A DNA stretch of 48,675 nucleotides. Origin: Terrimonas sp. GTDB taxonomy: Bacteria; Bacteroidota; Bacteroidia; Chitinophagales; Chitinophagaceae. The stretch lies in contig WGMO01000016.1 of the NCBI GenBank assembly GCA_016125075.1, forward strand, positions 1 to 48,675. The letters run 5' to 3'. This document shows positions 17,047 through 24,557 of the stretch, in pieces (positions within the stretch are counted from its first letter, which is position 1; each line of letters opens with the position of its first letter). The notes below the pieces were generated by a model. That model was not told the DNA's origin and made no database searches. It worked only from the letters and a program-made list of their open reading frames with translations. The translations under genes were made by a program, and so were the position numbers.

Positions 17047-20000
17047 TTATGACTGAAATTCCATTTTTACATTTCCCGTTCTTTTGAGCACGCCCCAGCC
17101 CTGCCCCTGCCCTTTAATGGCTTTCCGTATGGCTTTGAAGAAAACGAGATACATGATTTGCCGGTAGGCAAATCGTTGCGGTATGATCCATATCAATTTA
17201 GATAATTTCTCTTTTTCGAAAGCAAAAGCGATCATACTCACCAACATGTCTACCAGTAAAAAGACCAGGTAATAAGTCCCGATTTTCTGCAGACTGGCCG
17301 GATTATGACGGTTCCAGAATAAACCTGCTAATAACATGATATCCGCCAGGGGGGCCAACAAGGGTAAGAATATCTGGAATATCAGGACATTCGGGAGTGC
17401 AATCATTCCCAATCCCCGATAGCGGGGATTAAAACAGGCATCCCTGTTCTTCCAGAAGCTTTGCATTACCCCATAGCTCCAGCGAAACCGCTGTTTTGTA
17501 AATTGCCTGAGTGTTTCCGGCGCTTCTGTTACGGCGATGGCTTCCGGACAATTTACGACTTTATATCCATGTCTCAGTATGCGGATTGTCAGGTCACAAT
17601 CCTCCGCAAGTGTATCAGATGTAAATCCCCCTGCAGCTTCAATGGCTTTTTTTCTGAATGCTCCTATGGCACCCGGAACAACGGTGATCCCATTGACCAG
17701 GTCAAAAGCCCTCCTGTCGAAATTCTGTGCGGTTGTATATTCAATGCTTTGCCATTTGGTGATGAGATTTTTCTCATTGCCCACTTTAACATTACCCGCC
17801 ACGGCCCCTACTATCATGCCGGGTGTACTTTCCTGTTCATCCCTGTTCGGAAAACCCTGAAGGGAAAACTGCTGCATCAGTTTCGATATGGCATCCGTTT
17901 TTAACTGGGTATCCGCATCCACGCAAACCACAAAATCAGCTGTTGTTTGACGGATCCCGAAATTCAGGGCGCTGGCCTTGCCCCCATTTGTCTTTGTCAG
18001 TATGTTCACCCGGGGATGATCTGCAAAAGCCGAATACACCTGCAAATAAGTCTCATCTTTAGAACCGTCGTCGACAAAAATGATGTCAAAAAAAGGGTAA
18101 TCCTGTTTTAAAAGGTTCTGAATTGTCCTGACAGCATTGACTTCTTCATTATAAGCGGGAACAATGATGCTGACTTTCGGCTGGTAGCCGGCAATACCGG
18201 TCAGCGGCGATTCCGTTTGAGACTTTATTTTTTGTAATACAACCATCACCGCCATTATCAAAATACGCAATAACCCCAAAATGATCGCCACCCAGAAAGC
18301 GGCCATAAGAAAGCGTTGCAGCCAATACAACAAAAAGGCTATCTTACTATCAGCCTCAAGCAGGTTGCTATGAGCAGGTGGCATGATCACCTCTTTACGC
18401 TTCCCCAATAAGTTGGCTACCGTTGTAAACTGAATCCCTTTTTGTTTGAAATAATGTATAATTCTGGGCAATGCGTCAACCGTAGCCTGACGGTCACCCC
18501 CTGCATCATGCAAAAGAATGATTCCCTTGGACGGATCCTTTTCATACTGCCTTACCACACGGTTGTATATACTGTCTGCCGTTGAATTTTTATCCCAGTC
18601 ATTGGGGTCAATACTTTCACCTACTGTGTAATAATTATCCCGTTTGCTGAGCGCCACGGGCTTGAGTTCAACTTCCAATTGAGGTTCGGCATCGGCATTA
18701 TAGGGAGCCCGGAACAAAATGGTACTGCTTCCCGTGGCTGCTTCGATCAGTAACCGGGTACTCTCCATTTCCGTCAATGCCCTTTCCTGCCCTACTGCAG
18801 CAATATTGGGATGGGTGAACGTGTGATTGCCAATTTCAAAACCCTCTTTAAATATTCTTTTCAATAAAGGGAGGTTATTTTCAACCTGGATGCCCACGAC
18901 AAAAAAAGTAGCAGGCACTTTTTCATCCTCGAGTATTTTCAATATAGCAGGGGTATACCGCGGATCCGGTCCGTCATCAAAGGTCAGGATGACCTGTTTA
19001 TTTACCACTCCATATCGCTTGATAACATATTTGGTAGGTAATTGCACATAGTTTTGCTCAGCGATGATATTTTCATTGCTGTCAATAGTTACATTGATAA
19101 TGCCTTGCTGGGGGTCACTGATCACACTTAAAATTTCACCGTCACCAATATAGTCAGGCCGCTCTGTAGGCGTATTTACCGATCGTAAAAGATTATAATC
19201 AAAGGGGTCTTCCTGCAAACTCCTGGTATCGAGGTCCCTGTTATAAAAACTCCACAAGCGCTCATCCTCGCTGCCCAAACGCCAGAGAACTGTTCCGGCT
19301 GTACCATATTCGTCTGCAAAACGGATCGTATTAAAATTGCTGGCTGCATCATTGAAATAAACAGTATGCACTACCTGGTCGCCATCAGTATAGGTATAAT
19401 CATTGTTGTAATGATCATTATCGAAATCAATTTTGGCATTAAACTCTTTAGCGGTTGCCAAAGCTTCCTGGTAGGTGACGGTGGTGGCAACCGCACCTTT
19501 TGGCCAATCATACCCATAACCCGCAAAAGCAAGGATGATCTTCTCAGTAGGCACATCGGCTGCCGATTCGTCCAGTACTTTCTCAATCCATTGCTGGCCC
19601 GAAACAGGCCCCGGTACGCTGGTAGAATAATGCTGGTCATAGGCCATTAAAACCAGGTAGTCATTATACCGGTTCAGCTCCCTGATATTAAAGTCAGCAT
19701 CATTGGGCATGATATCCTGGGTTACCATCAACCCTTCATGATGCAACCTTTCATATAAAGCCTTTTGGAAATTGATGATCGGTTCATCACTGTTTTCCCT
19801 GAATTCCTCAAAATCGATATTGACCCCCTGCAAATGATAAGCCTGCAGGTTCTTTACAATATCATCAATCAGTCTTTGTCTTTTTTCAGGCTGGTGAAAA
19901 ATCCGGTGTAATAATGCTCCGTTAAATTCACTTTCACCGGTCTGAGGGTTTGTCCAGGTATTATTAAGGATGGGGACAATCTTTACATTTTTTCTTTTCA

Positions 20001-20472
20001 TCAGTTGCAGGGCATCCCCATCTATATGCGTAACAAGGATATCAGTTACCGGGTCAATAAAAAACCATTCCGGGAATACCATGTTCAGCTTATCAATATT
20101 TTTTTGCAGGGAGTAAAAAGACTGAGGATCCCAGTCAACATAAAAGGCAGCCCTTACCCTGTTGGTGCGCAACTTATGGGAGGCCATAAGTTGCATGACC
20201 TTATTCCTGGACCTGATATAATTCTGGATACCGGAATATCTCCTGAATTCCCGCCTCGACAAATCTTTGGGAAACACAGGGTTTGAGAGCACATGCTTAA
20301 CATCAGCATCACTGGCCAGCAGGGGAAGTTCCGGTTTTTTATCAATATACAAAGTAATCCATACCACGGGAATCATCAGCAATACGCCAAATAAAATGAA
20401 CCGTGTGGTCCATTGAAAAGCCCTCCATCGCAACAATGATGAGGTCTCAAAAATCTGTTTGTTGATGGCCAT
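17047..20472 (-). CDS. Trifunctional GH18-like / NodB polysaccharide deacetylase / GT2 synthase fusion
   Basis: 1141 residues. An N-terminal membrane helix (25-43) precedes a GH18-like domain (about 100-430) with GVNIDFEE (Asp220, Glu222 kept; the first two Asp of DxxDxDxE are Gln215 and Asn218). A NodB deacetylase follows (about 490-690) with all motifs: TFDDGP (497-502), HTFTH (550-554), RAPY (588-591), DW (625-626) and LLHD (653-656). After a membrane segment (about 711-746) comes a processive GT2 (about 765-1010) with DDGS (801-804), DAD (852-854), ED (957-958) and QRFRW (994-998), then C-terminal membrane helices. Polymer synthesis, deacetylation and trimming are fused in one chain, comparable to PgaC plus PgaB of poly-N-acetylglucosamine systems. 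The polymer is inferred, not shown. Confidence 0.92.
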   Translation of the reverse strand: MAINKQIFETSSLLRWRAFQWTTRFILFGVLLMIPVVWITLYIDKKPELPLLASDADVKHVLSNPVFPKDLSRREFRRYSGIQNYIRSRNKVMQLMASHKLRTNRVRAAFYVDWDPQSFYSLQKNIDKLNMVFPEWFFIDPVTDILVTHIDGDALQLMKRKNVKIVPILNNTWTNPQTGESEFNGALLHRIFHQPEKRQRLIDDIVKNLQAYHLQGVNIDFEEFRENSDEPIINFQKALYERLHHEGLMVTQDIMPNDADFNIRELNRYNDYLVLMAYDQHYSTSVPGPVSGQQWIEKVLDESAADVPTEKIILAFAGYGYDWPKGAVATTVTYQEALATAKEFNAKIDFDNDHYNNDYTYTDGDQVVHTVYFNDAASNFNTIRFADEYGTAGTVLWRLGSEDERLWSFYNRDLDTRSLQEDPFDYNLLRSVNTPTERPDYIGDGEILSVISDPQQGIINVTIDSNENIIAEQNYVQLPTKYVIKRYGVVNKQVILTFDDGPDPRYTPAILKILEDEKVPATFFVVGIQVENNLPLLKRIFKEGFEIGNHTFTHPNIAAVGQERALTEMESTRLLIEAATGSSTILFRAPYNADAEPQLEVELKPVALSKRDNYYTVGESIDPNDWDKNSTADSIYNRVVRQYEKDPSKGIILLHDAGGDRQATVDALPRIIHYFKQKGIQFTTVANLLGKRKEVIMPPAHSNLLEADSKIAFLLYWLQRFLMAAFWVAIILGLLRILIMAVMVVLQKIKSQTESPLTGIAGYQPKVSIIVPAYNEEVNAVRTIQNLLKQDYPFFDIIFVDDGSKDETYLQVYSAFADHPRVNILTKTNGGKASALNFGIRQTTADFVVCVDADTQLKTDAISKLMQQFSLQGFPNRDEQESTPGMIVGAVAGNVKVGNEKNLITKWQSIEYTTAQNFDRRAFDLVNGITVVPGAIGAFRKKAIEAAGGFTSDTLAEDCDLTIRILRHGYKVVNCPEAIAVTEAPETLRQFTKQRFRWSYGVMQSFWKNRDACFNPRYRGLGMIALPNVLIFQIFLPLLAPLADIMLLAGLFWNRHNPASLQKIGTYYLVFLLVDMLVSMIAFAFEKEKLSKLIWIIPQRFAYRQIMYLVFFKAIRKAIKGQGQGWGVLKRTGNVKMEFQS

Positions 20473-20594
20473 AAAAAAATTTTGTGGGCCGTTCGGAATT
20501 CCCGCTATGTTTGAATATCATTTTTTTCAACCGGGGCATCGGAGCCTTTTTCTACCCAAAAGCATACAGGATAAAATGGCAGGATAAAAATCTT

Positions 20595-20626
20595 AAAAAA
20601 GCCCCTGAAGTCAATTCCAGGAGCTT
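20595..20626 (-). terminator. Rho-independent terminator after the 86-residue gene
   Basis: On the minus strand a 9-bp stem (20626-20618 with 20607-20599, one G-U pair) with a 10-nt loop is followed by six T. It lies 29 bp past the stop of the 20655-20915 gene and 123 bp before the start of the fusion gene, so it isolates the small gene from that fusion gene. Confidence 0.82.
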
Positions 20627-20654
20627 TAACCATCAAACTTAGCCTATATGAAAA

Positions 20655-20915
20655 TCAATCTTGAATACTTGAAAAAGATAACCTTGAATGATCCCAGCCA
20701 GCAGTTTTCCTTTCAAATTCATACCGGGGAAACTTTCTTCCCTGCAAGACCTGAAGATTTGGCCTTGCAACTGTGATACCAGAAGGTTCATTTTCACCCG
20801 ACAGATAGGGCATCCTGTTCTTCATTAAATATTGTTCAACCGTATCAATGATCCCGATTGCCTGCATTTCAGTTAATCCGTATTCGCTGGTGAGTTGTTC
20901 AAATAACTGGTCCAT
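20655..20915 (-). CDS. 86-residue protein of unknown function with N-terminal helical module
   Basis: I chose the ATG at 20915 (MDQLFEQLTSEYGLTEMQA) over an in-frame Met at 21005, because the upstream part reads like promoter DNA and the predicted -7 element (20932-20939) lies inside it. The first 38 residues look like a helical module found in short Bacteroidota proteins (QLTSEYGLTEMQAIGIIDTV). The remainder is polar with aromatic residues. There is no signal peptide, so it is predicted cytoplasmic. It has its own promoter with paired repeats and its own terminator, which supports a real monocistronic gene. Function unknown. Confidence 0.6.
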   Translation of the reverse strand: MDQLFEQLTSEYGLTEMQAIGIIDTVEQYLMKNRMPYLSGENEPSGITVARPNLQVLQGRKFPRYEFERKTAGWDHSRLSFSSIQD

Positions 20916-20931
20916 GATCAAATTGTTTATG

Positions 20932-20998
20932 TAAAAATACTTTTTGACAAAACCCAGAAAAATACAAAGTCGGTCAACAGGCAAAATGAATCGGTAAA
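20932..20998 (-). promoter_or_regulatory. Promoter of the 86-residue gene with 21-bp-spaced direct repeats
   Basis: Plus-strand copies TCGGTCAA (20970-20977) and TCGGTAAA (20991-20998) are 21 bp apart. On the minus strand, 7 bp after the proximal copy is a T-rich -33 position, then 19 bp, then TATTTTTA (20932-20939), a 7/8 match to TAnnTTTG. The gap from proximal repeat to -7 is 30 bp. The leader to the ATG at 20915 would be about 10 nt. Confidence 0.58.
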
Positions 20999-21044
20999 TA
21001 TGCACATAAAAAACCGGAAGGTATTTGACAGCTATTGAAGCCCG

Positions 21045-21329
21045 CTATTGGCTGTTTTTCAGAAAACTGACAATCTTTTCCCGTTCAGCGGCTGTGATCA
21101 AAGCCCGGGACTGCATATGCAGACCGATCGTTTCCCATTGTTCCGGTGAATAGGAAGACGGGGAAGGCGTATTATGACAACGCTGGCAGTTTTCTGCCCA
21201 TAATTGTGCCCCTGATTTCATAGCGATATCCTTGGATGCCGCACATCCCTGGATGGAAAAATATGAAACCAGGAGAACTACGACAATCGCAATGGCCGTA
21301 ATATTGGTAAGTGTTTTTATTTTTTTCAT
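21045..21329 (-). CDS. Monohaem cytochrome c-type lipoprotein
   Basis: 94 residues from the ATG at 21329 (MKKIKTLTN); a TTG at 21335 is an alternative. A membrane-spanning signal ends in a lipobox-like FSIQGC. One haem-attachment motif, CQRCH, sits in WAENCQRCHNTPSPSSYSPEQW, and a Met (HMQSR) downstream could be the sixth ligand. It resembles small periplasmic haem c proteins of the diheme-cytochrome-like group. It starts 11 bp after the porin-like gene and is the last gene of the cytochrome-porin-cytochrome operon. An electron-transfer role is inferred; partners are unknown. Confidence 0.82.
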   Translation of the reverse strand: MKKIKTLTNITAIAIVVVLLVSYFSIQGCAASKDIAMKSGAQLWAENCQRCHNTPSPSSYSPEQWETIGLHMQSRALITAAEREKIVSFLKNSQ

Positions 21330-21340
21330 GATCAAAGCAT

Positions 21341-22558
21341 TTATAGCTGGATGGCAAATTGCAGATACAAGGCACTTGTTTTTGTCAACCCGGTGTAAGC
21401 ATCGAGAAATTTACTGGCAGTACTTTTCCCCTTATAGGCTTCATAGGTAAGTTTTACAACGCTGCGCCAACTGAGCCAGTAATTCAAACCGGCGGCCACG
21501 GATGACTGACGACTGCCAAACAATGAATTTGCCGGCGTGTCAAAATGAGTATACCGGCCCGCCAGTTCAAAATTCCGGATCAGTTTTCCGGCACCGGTGG
21601 GCCGCAATGCACATTGTATAAAAGAGGAGGAAGTATGATTTTTAAATGAATAGGTTTGAGAGGGATCCCGGGGATCCGGATAGGGCTCACCGGTGATATC
21701 CTGAAAATTAAACTGTGATTTGATATTCACCAGAACCGGTTGAAAAGTGTTCACATAATTCAGATCGGCTGCATACATTTTTCCCGAAGCATTTGCAAAG
21801 GGAGTACCCGCATCACCAAGTTTTCCAAACATTCCGGAAATACCCAGTTCCAGGGTTGAATTGGAGAATGGCAACCAGCCTAAACGGGCAGTAAGGGTTT
21901 TATTGGTATTATTATCGGTGATATCCCCGCTGCTGATCGTACCGTCATTCATTAACTGGCTTCCATTGGATAATGCGATATCATAATTCATTTTCATTTT
22001 ACCCAAGGGTAATCCTCCTTCCATTTCAATACCATAATCGGTAGGCGTCATATCGGCAATACCCATCGGGTCGGTCGCCAGTTTGTCAATCCAGCCGGCC
22101 GCCAGCCGTTTTGAATAGGTACCAAATGGCAGCACCAGGTAACCCGCCCGCAGTATCAGGCCTGGGGCGGCAAAATAGGAGATATCCGCCCAGTTTACAC
22201 CTAATCCGTTATCACTGAAGGAAGGCTCAAACTCCATCAGGAGTTTTTGTCCATGGCGCCAGAGCAACATCGGGCTGAATTCAAAATGATCGACATCACC
22301 CAGGCTGTTCGTCTTTTCACGGGTGGTGAAACCATCTACCGTATTGTTGATTTTTTGCGCCGAAAAACCAACCGTCGCCAAACCCGTAATCAGAAAATGT
22401 TCCTGGCCGGGTTTATTGTAGTGGATATCCTTTTCAATAGCACTGAGCCGTTCATTCAATACGGAGTCAGCGGCATTATCCTGTGCAGAAAGGTTGATAG
22501 CAACCATCAGGACCAGGAAAAGCAATTGAAAATATTTGGCAGGTAGTTGTGTTTTCAT
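21341..22558 (-). CDS. Porin-like outer-membrane beta-barrel protein
   Basis: 405 residues from the ATG at 22558 (MKTQLPAKYFQ); 22567 is an alternative start. A signal peptide ends near LSAQ and is followed by a short predicted coiled coil (NERLSAIEKDIHYN), as in many trimeric porins. Many amphipathic strands follow (LLMEFEPSFSDNGLGVNWAD, LILRAGYLVLPFGTYSKRLA, TLELGISGMFGKLG), ending in YLQFAIQL, a typical barrel C-terminus. It resembles phosphate-selective or DcaP-type porins only in general form; no substrate can be read. It lies between two c-type cytochrome genes (37 and 11 bp away) in one operon. Confidence 0.78.
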   Translation of the reverse strand: MKTQLPAKYFQLLFLVLMVAINLSAQDNAADSVLNERLSAIEKDIHYNKPGQEHFLITGLATVGFSAQKINNTVDGFTTREKTNSLGDVDHFEFSPMLLWRHGQKLLMEFEPSFSDNGLGVNWADISYFAAPGLILRAGYLVLPFGTYSKRLAAGWIDKLATDPMGIADMTPTDYGIEMEGGLPLGKMKMNYDIALSNGSQLMNDGTISSGDITDNNTNKTLTARLGWLPFSNSTLELGISGMFGKLGDAGTPFANASGKMYAADLNYVNTFQPVLVNIKSQFNFQDITGEPYPDPRDPSQTYSFKNHTSSSFIQCALRPTGAGKLIRNFELAGRYTHFDTPANSLFGSRQSSVAAGLNYWLSWRSVVKLTYEAYKGKSTASKFLDAYTGLTKTSALYLQFAIQL

Positions 22559-22595
22559 ACAAAGCATTTTGTCGTTATCAGAGAAGACCGATCGC

Positions 22596-23036
22596 TTATT
22601 TGTGTTTGGCCAGCGACCGGATATAATTTACAAGCTCCCAGCGCTGCTTCACGGTAAGCGTTGATTTATAGGCCGGCATAGGGGTATGCCCCTCACTCAT
22701 TTTCCAGAAGATCGCCCCGTCCGATTCTTTTTGCACAAGATCAGAAGTATGATCAGCCGGTTTAGGGTTTAAAGCAGCAGCAGCAATACCATCGCCCTTT
22801 CCGGACTTGCCATGGCAGGGAGCACAATTGTTCAAATACAGGATCCTGGCTTCTTTTAAAACGCTGGTATTGCCGGCCAGGGGATTCTTTAAGGTATTCG
22901 CAGAAGCAGGATAATTCCAGGCGGGTTTTGCCTGTGCAGCTGCTTCACTGAAAAAACCAGGAAGTAAAATCAATAAAATAAAAACTGAAAAATTCCGGGA
23001 CAGTAAAAACGGGGAGTTATGGGTTTTTATTTTCAT
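22596..23036 (-). CDS. Periplasmic c-type cytochrome
   Basis: 146 residues from the ATG at 23036 (MKIKTHNSPF). Met codons at 23060 and 23051 are in frame, but the first overlaps the predicted -7 element and the second lies at the predicted transcription start. A signal peptide ends near AAAQA. The class I cytochrome c fold has the haem motif CAPCH, then GKSGKGDG, the Met-ligand region GHTPMPAY and the C-terminal helix RWELVNYIRSL. It is first in the operon with the porin-like protein and a second monohaem cytochrome. The likely role is periplasmic electron transfer. The operon promoter carries the paired 21-bp repeats. Confidence 0.88.
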   Translation of the reverse strand: MKIKTHNSPFLLSRNFSVFILLILLPGFFSEAAAQAKPAWNYPASANTLKNPLAGNTSVLKEARILYLNNCAPCHGKSGKGDGIAAAALNPKPADHTSDLVQKESDGAIFWKMSEGHTPMPAYKSTLTVKQRWELVNYIRSLAKHK

Positions 23037-23056
23037 AATGGCTTTGTTCATTGTAT

Positions 23057-23125
23057 ACAAGGTAGTACCCTAAATACGGCTTCCTTGCTATATTCGCTGA
23101 ATCCGTATTAAGGGTCGCTGAATCC
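23057..23125 (-). promoter_or_regulatory. Cytochrome-porin operon promoter with 21-bp-spaced direct repeats
   Basis: Two identical 11-base copies TCGCTGAATCC at 23094-23104 and 23115-23125 (plus strand) are 21 bp apart. On the minus strand the -7-like TACCTTGT lies at 23064-23057, 29 bp from the proximal repeat. There is no clear -33 TTG, as expected for an activator-dependent promoter. The predicted transcription start near 23050 decides the start codon at 23036. Confidence 0.6.
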
Positions 23126-23196
23126 AACGATACGATCGATACATTAACAAAACCTGTCATTTATCTATAAAAAAGATTCAATCCCAGATCAGGGAA

Positions 23197-23706
23197 TTAA
23201 CATTCTGCATATTGATGCATGAAAGAGTACTCCTTCCGTCGTTCCCGTCGTTCGGGGGCAGTGGGAACGATCATGAGAGGAATGGCAGAATGCCTCATCA
23301 CATCACTGACCACACTCCCCATCAGTAATTTTTCAAGCCCGTTATGGCTTTGTTCACCCATCACGATCATGTCTGCCTTCCATTCAGCAGCAAATTGTAA
23401 AATCATATCGGCGGTTTTTCCTTCTAAAACCCGGGGTTCAATCCTTCTGTCATCCAGGTATTGGATAACTGCCGCTAAAAAACCTTTTGCTTCCCTGAGT
23501 TGTTCATCCGGGTCAGTAAAAGGTCCATCCACGCAGAACCTGTCAAAACCCATGACCGGCTGGTAAGCTTTCGAATAAGCTGCTATATCGGTAATCACAT
23601 GCAGGATGGTAATCTCAGCCCGCATGGCCATTGCTATTTCATAACCCGATTCAGCGACGAATTTTGAGCAGGGATTATAGTCGAGCGCAATCAGTACTTT
23701 TTTCAT
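23197..23706 (-). CDS. Universal stress protein (UspA family)
   Basis: 169 residues, a single Usp domain. It starts KKVLIALDYNPCSKFVAESG with the usual ALD and ends MGEQSHNGLEKLLMGSVVSDVMRHSAIPLMIVP. The ATP-binding pattern G-2X-G-9X-G(S/T) is nearly kept, but the second Gly is Ser (GEQS), so ATP binding may be altered. A C-terminal tail (about 155-169, ending HQYAEC) is outside the fold. It is cytoplasmic. It sits between the PepSY-like gene and the cytochrome operon, all on one strand; I see no clear promoter of its own in the 45 bp upstream, so read-through from the PepSY-like gene is possible. Confidence 0.9.
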   Translation of the reverse strand: MKKVLIALDYNPCSKFVAESGYEIAMAMRAEITILHVITDIAAYSKAYQPVMGFDRFCVDGPFTDPDEQLREAKGFLAAVIQYLDDRRIEPRVLEGKTADMILQFAAEWKADMIVMGEQSHNGLEKLLMGSVVSDVMRHSAIPLMIVPTAPERRERRKEYSFMHQYAEC

Positions 23707-23751
23707 AGTTGATGTAAATTGATAACGGTTTTATAGCGTTCCATTGGGTCA

Positions 23752-24309
23752 TTAATTACGGACAGTGGTAAAATAACTCACTTCTCCATCCATACTACTT
23801 TCCAATACAATATTTTCATTGCCCTTTCTGAGCTCAATAAAATAATTATCCTCATCCCCAAAAGCACGATCATATAAAATCAAACCATTTGGGTTGAATT
23901 CGTTGTCATCAAACAACAAAATAGGACCCTTCTTATAATCTGGATACTTTTCATTGATATACTGTTGTGCATTGATCGGAAGGTCAGCAAAAGAAACTTC
24001 TGTAGTTGTCCCAATCAATCGGGTATCCAGGTCATAATAAGCAGCATACAGTTTACCATCCTTATTAAAAATAACTTTATCGTATGCAGGATCGGTTTCA
24101 CTCCTGATGATCGGAATATTTCCAAAATCGATATTGAACTGGCTCAGTGTTAATTCCCCCGCTCCATCATATACAGAATTTGCTTTTTCCCTTTTAAGTT
24201 CATGTTTTTCTTTTTTTATCAATTTGGTATCGAGCTGATCTGTTCCCTGCCCCCATACATGATAAAGAGGCCAGGCAAACACGGCACTGATTAAAAATAT
24301 CTTTTTCAT
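23752..24309 (-). CDS. Secreted PepSY-like (DUF2874-type) protein
   Basis: 185 residues from the ATG at 24309, where a normal signal peptide starts (MKKIFLISAVFAWPLYHVWG). An in-frame Met at 24378 would lie upstream of the predicted transcription start. The mature part has two repeats of the PepSY-like pattern: a helix with Pro and Tyr-Pro (LPINAQQYINEKYPDYKK) followed by strands (ILYDRAFGDEDNYFIELRKG, VSYFTTV). DUF2874 proteins are periplasmic and often encoded beside two-component systems in Bacteroidota; the hybrid kinase gene is directly upstream here. Function unknown; it could sense or modulate. Confidence 0.72.
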   Translation of the reverse strand: MKKIFLISAVFAWPLYHVWGQGTDQLDTKLIKKEKHELKREKANSVYDGAGELTLSQFNIDFGNIPIIRSETDPAYDKVIFNKDGKLYAAYYDLDTRLIGTTTEVSFADLPINAQQYINEKYPDYKKGPILLFDDNEFNPNGLILYDRAFGDEDNYFIELRKGNENIVLESSMDGEVSYFTTVRN

Positions 24310-24347
24310 GGTTCTTGAATTAATGAGTGAATAATAAATGTTGAAGT

Positions 24348-24418
24348 CAAATGTACTCATCATGCATTGCCAGTTCAAAGACAGAATCGTTGAACCCAGC
24401 GATCGAATCGGTGTTTCA
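24348..24418 (-). promoter_or_regulatory. Consensus promoter of the PepSY-like gene with 21-bp-spaced direct repeats
   Basis: On the minus strand TTTG (24379-24376), a 20-bp spacer and a perfect TACATTTG (24355-24348) make a near-ideal Bacteroidota promoter, with the start site near 24341 and a leader of about 32 nt to 24309. Upstream are copies TCGTTGAA (24387-24394) and TCGGTGTT (24408-24415) on the plus strand, 21 bp apart. The proximal copy lies 31 bp from the -7. The distal copy is degenerate. Confidence 0.7.
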
Positions 24419-24557
24419 CCTATTTTAATATTTTAACTCCATCTGTCTGTAATGATGATTACAAAAATGCACTTATGGAAATCTTTGACAAAAAGTTCCA
24501 TGCGGACAACAAGCATTCTTCCTATTTAGAATCGGCAGGAGCGTGTAACAGCATATT

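Noticed and set aside
23645-23665. Repeat-like TTCAGCGA inside the universal stress protein gene
   Set aside because: Single copy in coding sequence without a 21-bp partner.
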